Shown here: piece after piece, positions 1-9,134 of the stretch
Layout of the letters: every line of letters begins with the position of its first letter
How positions within the stretch are numbered: the stretch's first letter is position 1
Assembly: GCA_003833135.1 (NCBI GenBank)
Contig: QZLH01001014.1
Location: forward strand, 16,828 to 42,169
Direction: 5' to 3'
From: Oehlia diaphana
Lineage: Eukaryota > Glomeromycota > Glomeromycetes > Glomerales > Glomeraceae
Length of the DNA: 25,342 nucleotides
Position numbers and translations under genes: made by a program
Notes under the pieces: generated by a model
The model's input: only the letters and a program-made list of their open reading frames with translations
Database searches by the model: none
Told to the model about the DNA's origin: nothing

Positions 1-262
1 TTTAACTGATCCTGAAAACGTTTGCGAAACGTCTTTTAATATAAAATTTAATAAAAAAATGTTTCGCAAACATTTTTTAATTATTTTAATAGAAAACATT
101 GCAAAAACGTTTTCTATTAAGTATTTCATAAATAAAAACGTTTCGCAAACGTTTTCAGGATCGGTTAAACGGTCGGTCAAACGGTCGGTCGGTTGGTCAA
201 AGATTCTTGACCGGTTATGACCGACCGATGACCGACCATGACCGACCGTTGCCATCCCTACC
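1..262. mobile_element. Inverted-repeat (MITE-like) element, cut by window start
   Basis: Positions 1-33 and 137-169 are near-perfect inverted arms (one mismatch) around a centre containing further short copies of the GTTTGCGAAAC motif. The arms run off the window at base 1, so the left end is missing. From 169 to 252 follow repeated GGTCGGTC blocks and then their complement GACCGACC, forming a second hairpin that ends near CCATCCCTACCAG (about 250-262). The nested palindromes suggest a non-autonomous DNA element; no transposase is visible. The right boundary is approximate and no target duplication can be tested. Confidence 0.6.
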
Positions 263-360
263 AGTGACCATCCTTACTTTATAGTCTAGATCTAGCGCTA
301 AATCATAGTCATCCCTTTCTCTTTTAGATGATAGTTTATGTTCACATCTAAAATTGTTAA

Positions 361-900
361 TTACATTGACCACACCGTTTGGAAAATATAATCTTTAATT
401 GGTCCTCTAATAATCCTACCTGCAATTTAATTTATTAACATGAGCTCTGAAAAAATAACTGCTGTCTTGTATTCCTTCATAATATCCATTTGTTTTGAAA
501 GCTAGGATGAATTATCTTCCGGGAAAGACTATCATGTTCTTGTTTAAGTGCTGTCCATTAGGATTGATAGCTTGTTTTGCAAAACCTAACCTCCATGGAT
601 AATCCAAGTCCTATCCTTTCCCTTCTATCTTTATTGACTTTTGATTACTTGCTTCTGTTCCTCATCCTTGAAGTTCATCAAAAAAGATTGAAACGTTAAT
701 GAACATTTCGTTAAAATAGATGGCTCAAAGAAAAACACACCCACCAAGTTCTCAGAAATCTCATATTTGAAATATCAAAAGTAGATTGTCTTCATCTTAA
801 ACAATAGTACAAGGGTGCCGTATGCGTCTTTAATCCAATCAACAGGTTGGCCTTTGATATTCCTAAGTTTAGAAATGGTACCTCATCGATATCTAAAGAA
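361..900 (-). pseudogene. Decayed coding pieces, unrecognised
   Basis: On the minus strand several stretches read like protein but in changing frames. From about 858 to 781 one frame gives KGQPVDWIKDAYGTLVLLFK; 780-716 continues in another frame with SNMRFLRTWWVCFSLSHLF. From about 607 to 512 it reads DLDYPWRLGFAKQAINPNG and on to FPGR. From about 508 to 425 it reads FILAFKTNGYYEGIQDSSYF and on to HVNKLNC. A palindromic intron-like core lies at about 690-712. I do not recognise the family. The pieces sit directly downstream of the intron-exon array at 1140-1900 and probably belong to the same old gene or repeat-borne ORF. Frameshifts between pieces argue against a working gene, but some breaks could be unrecognised introns. 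Confidence 0.4.
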
Positions 901-1900
901 AAAGAAAAGTGAAATGTTAATAAAACATTTCGTAAATAAATAAATCATAAATTATTTAAAAAATCTCACATCAAAATCTTGCATCACTAAAGTCTACCTA
1001 AAAATTAGCACTTTACTTACATAAAATAAATGAAAATGATAAAATAAATGCCCAAAAAGTCACCTAAAAAATAATTGAATTCAAAAAAATATAGTCCCGA
1101 TTTCCTTTCCTATACACCCCATCTAAAAAAAAAGATAAAATTTGAAACGTTAACATACGTTTCGTTATAATAAATAAAATCCCATGCTTCCTAAAAGACC
1201 CAAAGAACTACCTAAGAAAGAAAAAAAATCAAATAGTTAGTAACTGTTCATTAAAAAAAATTAATAAAAACAATATACTTACTTAATTCCTATATCCAAA
1301 AAAAAACTGTTAACAACAGTTCGTTTTTAAGCCGCACATCCAAGAATCGCTTAAAAAAAGAATAAAAACAAAATTGTTCATGAATGTATCGCTAAGAACA
1401 ATTAATTCAAAAAAACCATTCCTACCAGATTTTCACGCATCCTAAGACCTGGTCGTCTAAAAAAGAGAAAACTAAAATGTTAGTAAAATGTTTCACTAAT
1501 GAAATAAATTAAAAAAAAATTTATTTTTGGAAGCTCTTACCGACACAATATGCGTCCAAGGACTGGCCATCTTCCCGTCTAAAAAAAAGAGGAAACTGAA
1601 ACGTTAGTAAATGTTTCACCAATAAAATAAATTAATAAAATTTTTTTTTTTCCGAAGTCCTTACTGAAACAATATGCGTCAAAGGACTGGCCGTCTAAAA
1701 AAAAGAGAAAATCGAAATGTTAGTAGTACGTTTTGCTAATTTAATAAATTAAAATAAAAATATTTTTTTTTTTCGGAAGCCCTCACCAAAACAAAACGCA
1801 TCCAAGGACTGGCCATCTAAAAAATAAAAAAATCAAAATTAAAGTAAGTGGAAATGTATCGCTAAGAGAAGTGAATTCAAAAAAAAACTCCTTCCTACCC
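901..1900 (-). repeat. Array of duplicated intron-exon modules (about 30-nt exons)
   Basis: On the minus strand this region is a row of similar modules. Exon-like blocks at 1787-1816 (30 nt), 1665-1694 (30 nt), 1541-1578 (38 nt) and 1426-1456 (31 nt) share the core GGCCAGTCCTTGGACGCAT. Each is preceded by a long T run ending TTTAG and followed by a donor (GTGAGG, GTAAGG, GTAAGA, GTAGGA). The introns between them are 82, 92, 86 and 84 nt counting from a leading donor at 1898. Each intron has TACTAAC or a close variant, mostly inside an inverted repeat of the form GAAACRTT..TAACRTTTC. More diverged copies with the same palindromic core continue at about 1290, 1230, 1160 and 915. What is seen is module duplication with splice-site-like borders; use as introns is inferred. 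Confidence 0.6.
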
Positions 1901-1919
1901 AAAATCTGCGTCTAAGAGA

Positions 1920-2010
1920 TTCGAAAAAGTTCTAGTAAAGGAAAGGAGAGAAGGGCGAGAGTGAGGGAAGGACAGCTAGAGAACGAAGGAAAGGAAAAGA
2001 GAAAAGTTAA
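1920..2010 (-). promoter_or_regulatory. Pyrimidine-rich leader of the minus-strand module gene
   Basis: The minus strand is almost pure C/T for about 80 nt, just upstream of the first donor of the module array (1898). Such CT-rich tracts are common in promoters and 5' leaders of filamentous fungi. An AT-rich block with TATA-like sequence lies behind it at about 2097-2110. A short ATCACGT..ACGTGAT inverted repeat is at 2073-2091. The regulatory role is inferred from composition and position only. Confidence 0.3.
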
Positions 2011-2670
2011 AAAAAAATTTTAAAAAAGCCGATCAGTCTTATACTCTTTGACTGCTGCGGTTATAATATTATATCACGTAATACACGTGATACATAATTT
2101 TATATAAATAGAAGGCTTCCCGAAATTTTTTTCTTTTTAAAATTTTTTAATAGATGTATATATATACTAATATATACATACATATATCTATTAACTTAAT
2201 ACTTTACGAAATAGCCTGGTTATAATTATAAATTATAATTATAAAAAATCAATGGCATTATTAATACTAATGTTTTTATTAATTGCAAAATTTATTGTTA
2301 CAATATGCATTTAAATAATCAACTGTTGTAAATTATTTTGTACAATTTAAATTAAGTTTAATGGAAATTTATAAGATTCATTGGAAAAGATATTATATAT
2401 ATATATTTTACAATTGTTTGCAAATAAATTAATATTAAATAATGCATTGTTAGAAATATCGTACTATATATTTTAAATTTAAAAATACCTTGTACAAAGG
2501 TTTGTACAATTATTGTACAATGCATTCAGAAAATTTTAGGTTGTTAGCAAAGCAATATCTGTTTTTCTCTAACTAATTCTAAACATTTAAAATGGATCAG
2601 TACATTCTTTTATTAAAATAACAACTAAATATTTAGATCCAGTAAAAACAGATTTATGTATTATTTATAT
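2011..2670. other. AT-rich intergenic stretch, no gene seen
   Basis: No open frame of note on either strand. It contains short AT palindromes (for example around 2222-2245) and several scattered TTGTACAA motifs (about 2328, 2491, 2503, 2513). Nothing here can be assigned a function. Confidence 0.5.
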
Positions 2671-2741
2671 CTTGGCTAATTAGAAATAAGTAAAATTTAG
2701 CTTTATAATCGGAACATGATCGTCTTATCCAATTAGCCAGG
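2671..2741. repeat. Short inverted-repeat element (about 71 bp)
   Basis: CTTGGCTAATTAG at 2671-2683 is mirrored by CCAATTAGCCAGG ending at 2741, and the arms continue loosely inward to AATAAG/CTTAT. The form suggests a very small foldback element or structured remnant. No clear target duplication was found. Confidence 0.4.
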
Positions 2742-2853
2742 AGCTTCATATACTATTAAATATGCTTTTTCTGATTAAATTTATCTACCACGACTTTAAA
2801 TTGAATGAACTCAATAATTAATAGTTATTCGGCTCAAAGTGCCGAATGAGTAA

Positions 2854-2948
2854 TTTATCCGGTATCCCGTGATTTGAATATTTTTTGCCTGATACACGAT
2901 TTATTATAACCATTTTTAATTATAAAAAATCACGTGATACCGGATAAA
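2854..2948. repeat. Inverted repeat with CACGTG-type arms
   Basis: The left arm at 2854-2875 (TTTATCCGGTATCCCGTGAT and on) pairs with the right arm at 2927-2948 with one mismatch, over a 51-nt AT-rich centre. A second tiny hairpin, TTCGGC/GCCGAA with a 7-nt loop, lies just before it at 2828-2846. Both look like parts of non-coding foldback elements. The right arm contains TCACGTGA, an E-box-like palindrome. Confidence 0.5.
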
Positions 2949-3072
2949 TATGATTATATTTTATAAGATTGATATATTCTCAGGTAATTTATTAAATTAT
3001 TCAAAATAATACAAAACTTTTTTAATTATTCTATTTATTTGTAAGTTAAATCTTTGTGGCGTGACTTTAGAC

Positions 3073-3157
3073 CAGTGTTGGCACATTAGCCGTTTGGCGG
3101 TTTGGCCGTGGCCAAAATGGCCAATAAAGTTTTGGCCGCGGCCAAATGCCAACACTG
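3073..3157. mobile_element. 85-bp hAT-type MITE with 8-bp target duplication
   Basis: The ends CAGTGTTGGC and GCCAACACTG are perfect inverted repeats. The element is flanked by identical 8-bp direct repeats CTTTAGAC at 3065-3072 and 3158-3165. A CAGTG start with an 8-bp target duplication is the hallmark of hAT-superfamily elements. Inside are GGCCA-rich sub-palindromes (TTGGCCGTGGCCAA and TTGGCCGCGGCCAA). It is too short to code for anything and would need a transposase from elsewhere. Confidence 0.85.
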
Positions 3158-3165
3158 CTTTAGAC

Positions 3166-5396
3166 ATTTGGAATCTATTTGTCCCTATGTGTTACTGTTA
3201 TCAAATTTATATATGATTCGAATATTACAGTAAGAATCAGTAAATGCATTCATTTGATTATTTTAAGTGGTTATTTTATATGTTGCAAATATCTTTCCTT
3301 AAATTAAATTTAGTGGTAGGCTGGTAGCGTTATCATTTTTTGTCATTAATAATTCAAAAAATATTTCAACGCCTTATATAATTTGGTTATGATAATAATA
3401 GGAAGAGCGCAACGCAAGTGAAACTGAGGGCTCTTTTTTTTTTCTCAGAGAAATACTAGTACTGTCATCAAAGTTTTTAGGCTGTTAACATCCGATGCAT
3501 ATTGTTGTGCCATTGCTGAAAAATAAATTCACAATAATCCAAATCTGAATTAATTGAGATATGGCATTATGAAAAATAAATTTCTACTGAAATAGGAACT
3601 ATAAAAGAATAACAAGTTAAATATATATAATTTTGTGACATGATCATAAAGATTCTTTTAAAACCAAAATAAAACTTCTTTTGTTCATTGTGAAATAAAG
3701 GCCATAATTTTTAAATAACTGATAAAAAAATATTTACATAAAGTGGAGCTTGAATTTAAGTTAATTCAAGTAAAATCGAGTAAATTGACTCAAGCTAAGA
3801 CTCGAGCTACAAAATTGTTTACAATATTGGCTAACTCCTCACTATTTTCCTTTAATGCAACGCAGGCTAAACTTACGATACTAGTTCTGGCCGGCATTGT
3901 CGATCACACGCACCTAAGTAATTCTCGAGTTATGCGAGTGCGAGCTCAAGTAGCGAAATCAAATGTAAATAATCTGATATTAATAAATTAGTAGACAAGA
4001 AGTTTTCATAATTTCATATATAATATTCTATATAAGCATATCATATACCGTCTAGCACTGCATATTGTATCCCTTTTTGAGCGTACCCGTGCTTAACTCC
4101 TAAACTCAAGCAAGTTTGTATGTTAATATTGTACACCCCTACTGTACGTCCTTTTATATATAAGACCCGGGCATTTACTAGGTATAAAAATTTAACTCTT
4201 GTTTAGTACCCCCAATTCTGGTAACTTAAGCTTAATTCTGTCGATTTTTGAACCAGGTTTTTTGTATTTTTTTTGTATAAGACACGCCGACCGACCAGCC
4301 GCTATATGCAATGCTAGATGGTATATCATAGATTGTGACGATCATACTTTATTACTTTTATTCGGAACCATACATATTCATAATTTTGGTAATGCCATCA
4401 ATTATGTAATTTTTTTTTCATCCTTTTCCATCAGTATATGCATATGTGTGAAAATATCTGTTATAAAACATGCTCATAATATTTCTATAAGAATCGTTTT
4501 TTTTGGTGAATAATTGCTACTCCCTTTTTAACTACTATAAACACACGATCCAAAATACTGATGCAGTTTTCGAGTGGGCGTTAACGAAACGCAAGATAAA
4601 ATATCATCGATTGGGTTACATATAAGGTTTTTCTGACTGCGGACTAAATGATGATAGTCTATAATAAACTTTGTATAGCATTTCAAAATATTTATTAATA
4701 GAAAACTTCCCAAAAATAATCATTGAAATCTGCAAAAAGATACTTATTAGCTATGAAATAACAGCAATTTTGTTGATATAAGAAAACAATTTTATAGTTC
4801 AACTTAACTGTTTTCAACCTAACTGTTTATTTACCTTATCTCACTCGTTTTTAAGAAGTTTTAAAGCAAATGCATGATAGAGTCTCTTAGGATTAGAATT
4901 AGAATCAGTTTAAGATTAAACTAAAAAAAACTTTCACGTAAAAATTTATGATATTTTTTTCCGATCTAATTTTTATCGAAACTCAAGCTAGAGGAAGATG
5001 AGGCTTATTGCCTCATTGGATAAGAAAGCATTCACAATAAGTACAGTTTTAAGTGGATTTAAAAATTTATTTTAAAAATCAAAATCGGCCAGATAATTTG
5101 ATAATTTCTAATTAATCATTGATCTAAATATTAAATTTTAACATTTTTTTTAATTGCCATTAAAAAATCATATGCCTATTAAATTTGGACATCCCCAGTT
5201 TTTTTTAAAAAAATCTGGATATTAAACAAAAAATTAAGTTGAGTTTCAACGTGTATTATCTTACAGTTTTTATTTATTAAAAATTCAAAAAAGTGTGACA
5301 AAACAAGTTAAAAATAGATTAAAACATAAATTATAGTTTAACATTAATTTATACGTAACAAATCAAAAATAGTCTTGGTTCATGTAAAATGTAATG
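3166..5396. other. Intergenic region, no supported gene
   Basis: Open frames here are short, lack ATG starts and resemble no family. A less AT-rich patch at about 3743-3960, with repeated CTCAAG/CTCGAG words, looks like a worn repeat rather than a gene. A perfect 7-bp hairpin, ATGAGGC/GCCTCAT with a TTATT loop, is at 4998-5016. Nothing else stands out. Confidence 0.45.
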
Positions 5397-5398
5397 TA

Positions 5399-5540
5399 CA
5401 GTGACACCTCCATAAGTCTTTAAGTGCACGGTGGGCCTGGTCCCAACTTATAAAAGCTCTAATATTTTACTCTCTATAAATGCACACCCTCTCTAAGTAT
5501 ACATTCTACTATTTTTTTACTATGGTCCCAAGGGTCACTG
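5399..5540. mobile_element. 142-bp Tc1/mariner-pogo-like MITE in a TA site
   Basis: The left end CAGTGACACCTCCATAAG and the right end AGGGTCACTG are imperfect inverted repeats (CAGTGACMC). TA lies immediately outside each end (5397-5398 and 5541-5542). A CAGTG..ACCTC terminus with TA duplication is typical of pogo/Fot/Tigger-type miniature elements. The interior has no coding capacity. Confidence 0.65.
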
Positions 5541-5576
5541 TATTAAGGTTATTAAGGCGTTTTATTTTAAAAAAAA

Positions 5577-5663
5577 TCCATCCGGGTTTCGGTTCAAGCC
5601 GGATATTTTCATTCGGTTTATGAACCGGATGAAAGCGGATCAGTCCGGATTAATCCGAGTATC
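5577..5663. repeat. CCGGAT-rich inverted repeat patch
   Basis: Several copies of CCGGAT and its complement (CCGGGT, GCCGGAT, AACCGGAT, CAGTCCGGATTAATCCG) alternate in both orientations, making a GC-richer island in AT-rich DNA only 37 bp after the previous element. It is probably the end of another non-autonomous element; borders are uncertain. Confidence 0.4.
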
Positions 5664-7616
5664 ACTACGTGGAAATAAAGTAACAAAGAAATTTGAAGTT
5701 ATGAATCCGATATGATAACAAATTTATATACTTTTACAGAGTTTAAAGTCCACATCAAAGACGAAACACAAATGGGCGTAACGATCAGTATGTAATTAAT
5801 AAATTTATTGCGTCAGCCAGAGATCACCTTTACATCATCACGTGCCGGTGGACATCCTACCACAGTATCACCTTTTACGTAGAATTACTGTATATAGCAT
5901 TCGTTACACTTCGGAATTAAAAATTCTTATAGCCTATATGATTGCAAATATATTTATTAATATTCAGCCATTGGTAAAAAATTTCAGTCCATCTAAATCA
6001 GCATGTTCTGACAAATAACTAATTATTCATGCATGACGGATTTTAAAAAAAAAGGTGAAAAAAATACCCTTCCGAATATATTTTATCTAAATATATTCAT
6101 AAACTAGCACTTCTCAATAAATAAGACAAAGAGAAATTTAAATTAGTTGAATAAAATTTTGTGTTAACCAAAAATTTATTGTCTTTTTAAAGTAATAATT
6201 AACCTCGATTACCGTATTTAATATTTATCGATTTCACATTATTCCAAAAAGATAGTAAGAATATCAATTTCTTTCTTAATCTAGTACGACTAGTACGACG
6301 ATAAATTTACGTACGACAGTACCTGCATTTTTAGTTTTCAGCCTCTTTGAGATAGTATCAAAAAAATCAACATACGTTAAAAATATTCTTAACAACGGGC
6401 AAGAAATATTTTTTCATACATTACAATATATAAAAGTAAAGTTCACGTTCTGATCCCATAAATGACTCATTTAAGGAAACATAAAATAGGTAATCTTATA
6501 TCAGATATGAAATGTTTTTAATTATGATATTAACTAGTCTTTTTTTTTTTGACAATTAAAAATACTAGAAATATAAATTTAATCAGAGTTGTTAATTTCA
6601 CCGCGTGAATTAGTCTAGTCACCAGACATCCTTCGTATCGTCGTATCAATCGTATCATCGTAACATTGTATCATGCGATTTATGTGTAACATAACTTAAA
6701 CTCATTCCAGCGCGTGAAAGTTATAATAAAATCGTTTACAATTAACATGGTTTAACCCGATTTACAAAATTCCGTCATTTTTGAGTTGATTGGTGCTTTA
6801 TTATTGTAAATTTTTTTTTTTTTTTTATTAAATTTTATGAATTTAGTTTGTTTATTTGTTTACATATTCTATACATTCTACGTAGTAAACGCAAAGCATA
6901 ATTGTTATATTTAATGTTGTTTATGTACTGACGATAAGCGTGCGTTGAGCATTTCCCTGTTTAATTATTTTTATTATTATTAATCCGGTCGATCCCAGCT
7001 AATGTGATTAATTTCTGACCAGCTTTAAGAATATCTAAATGACAATAATGTTGGCCGACATTATAATCGATTTAACATTTTGATCGTCTCAAATTAAAAA
7101 AAAAAATTTTTTACAAAATATATCAAAATCGAAAAAATTTATATTATCTTCACTTTTTGAAAAAAAAAAAAATAAAATAAAATAAAAAAAATTTCTTGTA
7201 AAAAATTGCTTCTATAATAAAATAAACAAATATTGGGTGTACTGTAATTTATGATACATGCAGTGCATATTCATTTGTGTAATAAATTAATGCAGAAAAA
7301 TTAAGTGAATGTATATAAAAGGAAAATAAGAATTATTCCTTTTATTTCTTCTTTTCTTTTTTATTATAACGCTTTATGCATACACGTGCATATATATACA
7401 CCATATACATATATATTTTTGGAAGGATGGTTTTTTTTGGCGTTGTTTGAACGAAGATTGTTCATCATAAAATTCCGTTAACTGTAAAAAAAAATTAGTA
7501 AAATATTTACTTATTTTTTTTTATAGAATTACAAGGATCATATAAATTAAAGATCTTTGTTTCATATATATTAATTAATGAATTTTCATTGATGCTAATT
7601 AACATTAATTAATATA

Positions 7617-7647
<31 letters not shown>

Positions 7648-8096
7648 TGAAACCAAAATTTAATTTTAATGTTTTACTTCTAAAGAAGTTTTATTATTAT
7701 TAGGTAAGATTATACATACGTATTATAAATTTATTTATCCTATAAAACACCGTAAATCAGACATTGAGTTACAAATAATTTTAATATCTTTATCAAAGAA
7801 ATTCATTCATATCGTGTGTATTCCATATTCCTTTCCACGTTCATAAATATTTACCCTTTATTTACATTACCAACTAACCTACTAACCGAATATACGTTTG
7901 AAAAATAATTAATTGGTAGTATCCGCATAATTAAAAATTCGTGTGACACAAATAAATGGATCACTCATCATTATATAATTATAATATAAATATCGGCCTC
8001 ATAAGTAATTTCAAAATACCGTCACTCTTCTATTGCAAGTGCAAGAACCATCGTTAAAAAAAAAAATAATTATAAATAAAATCAAAAAAATATATA
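5664..8096. other. Long AT-rich intergenic region
   Basis: No supported gene on either strand. It contains short TAGTACGAC repeats at about 6283-6322, CGTATC-type repeats at about 6632-6665, homopolymer runs, and the nested palindrome at 7559-7653 listed separately. The last few hundred bases are presumably the promoter and leader of the gene starting at 8097. Confidence 0.45.
7559..7653. repeat. Nested AT palindrome with T-run/A-run core
   Basis: Perfect 15-bp arms ATATATTAATTAATG (7566-7580) and CATTAATTAATATAT (7603-7617) enclose a 22-nt loop. A T run followed directly by an A run comes next (about 7617-7648). Outer arms GTTTCAT (7559-7565) and ATGAAAC (7647-7653) bracket the whole. It could form a strong cruciform or derive from a foldback element. 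Confidence 0.4.
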
Positions 8097-8801
8097 ATGT
8101 ATATTAAAAAAGCTTGCATAGAAGATAGTAATAGACCAAAAAATGAAAATGATAAAGAAAAACCTTTTTCTTTGATTGTAAAAAGGGAAGAAAAAACTAA
8201 TTCTTCCATTCCTTCAAATATACAAACTTATAATACCACTAAAATATTATCTACTCCAACTTCTACAATAAATCCTGGAGGTTCAAATAATTCTAATATA
8301 TCAAGTATATTCTCAGGAAGTAATCCATATCATAAATCATTTATAGCCAGTATGATAATAGCGATATTAATTGCTGTAATATTTATTGGCTTTATCATAA
8401 AGAAATTGGTCTTTTACAAAATACATATTAATCAAGGTCAATTATTGGATTCAATGGCGAGTAGTAGCATAAGTGAATATAGTAGTAATTATGATTTACG
8501 ATCATCAAAATTTAACGCAACTTTGACTGAATCCAATCTCGAAAACAATAATTCTTTATTATTAATAGAAATAGAACAACAAAGTAATATTAATAATATT
8601 ACTAATAGCGTTATTAGCGATGAAACTATTAGCGAAATCACAAATGTAAATTCAAATTTAACTAGCGATATGATTGATGCATTAAATTATATTCCAAATA
8701 ATTCTGTTTCGGAAATTTCTGATGATAATTCTAGTATAGATATAGATTTAGAACTACCTTCTTCAAATACCGATGTTAATTGGGAAGAATGTATGAAATA
8801 G
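8097..8801 (+). CDS. Single-pass membrane protein, Ser/Asn-rich, unrecognised
   Basis: An uninterrupted 234-residue frame beginning with ATG after an A-rich leader and ending in TAG. Residues about 81-101 (SFIASMIIAILIAVIFIGFI) form one clear transmembrane helix, followed at once by Lys-Lys and more basic residues, which by the positive-inside rule puts the C-terminal half in the cytosol. Residues 35-80 are rich in Ser, Thr, Asn and Pro, as in O-glycosylated ectodomains. Residues 117-230 are acidic and rich in Ser, Asn and Ile, largely unstructured-looking. There is no N-terminal signal peptide, so the helix would act as signal-anchor, unless an upstream exon was missed. The layout recalls fungal wall-stress sensors (WSC/Mid2 type), but no cysteine-rich domain is present and I do not assign that role. 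AT-rich codon use matches its neighbours. An AATAAA signal follows at about 8990. Confidence 0.6.
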   Translation: MYIKKACIEDSNRPKNENDKEKPFSLIVKREEKTNSSIPSNIQTYNTTKILSTPTSTINPGGSNNSNISSIFSGSNPYHKSFIASMIIAILIAVIFIGFIIKKLVFYKIHINQGQLLDSMASSSISEYSSNYDLRSSKFNATLTESNLENNNSLLLIEIEQQSNINNITNSVISDETISEITNVNSNLTSDMIDALNYIPNNSVSEISDDNSSIDIDLELPSSNTDVNWEECMK

Positions 8802-9134
8802 AATTTTAAGCATTTATTTTTATATGTCATACAACTATGACAATTGTGTAATACGATTATTAGTAAGCTTCGTGGTCATCACATGACTGTTGATCATTGT
8901 TATGTCTATAAATACCCCTTTTCAAAAAAAAAAAAAAATTTACGAAAATTTTTTTTCTTTAAATTGTAAATTGTAAATAGTTTTAGAATAATAAATCTTT
9001 TAAATAAAAAAAGCAGATTTTTTTGATTAACATTTTTAAAAAACTATTTTAAACTATTGATAAATTGAATTTACACAAAACAATTATTAAATGTGTAATT
9101 TATTTTGATTCACGATTTTTTTTTATCGAAGAAA

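Noticed and set aside
3743..3991. 82-codon plus-strand open frame
   Set aside because: It begins at GTG, not ATG, has no splice context and lies in a patch of repeated CTCAAG/CTCGAG words; more likely worn repeat than gene.
4199..4713. Open frames on both strands
   Set aside because: Non-ATG starts, low-complexity Phe/Ile-rich products and no family resemblance.
5583..5600. tRNA B-box-like GGTTCAAGCC
   Set aside because: No A box or cloverleaf can be formed around it; it belongs to the CCGGAT repeat patch.
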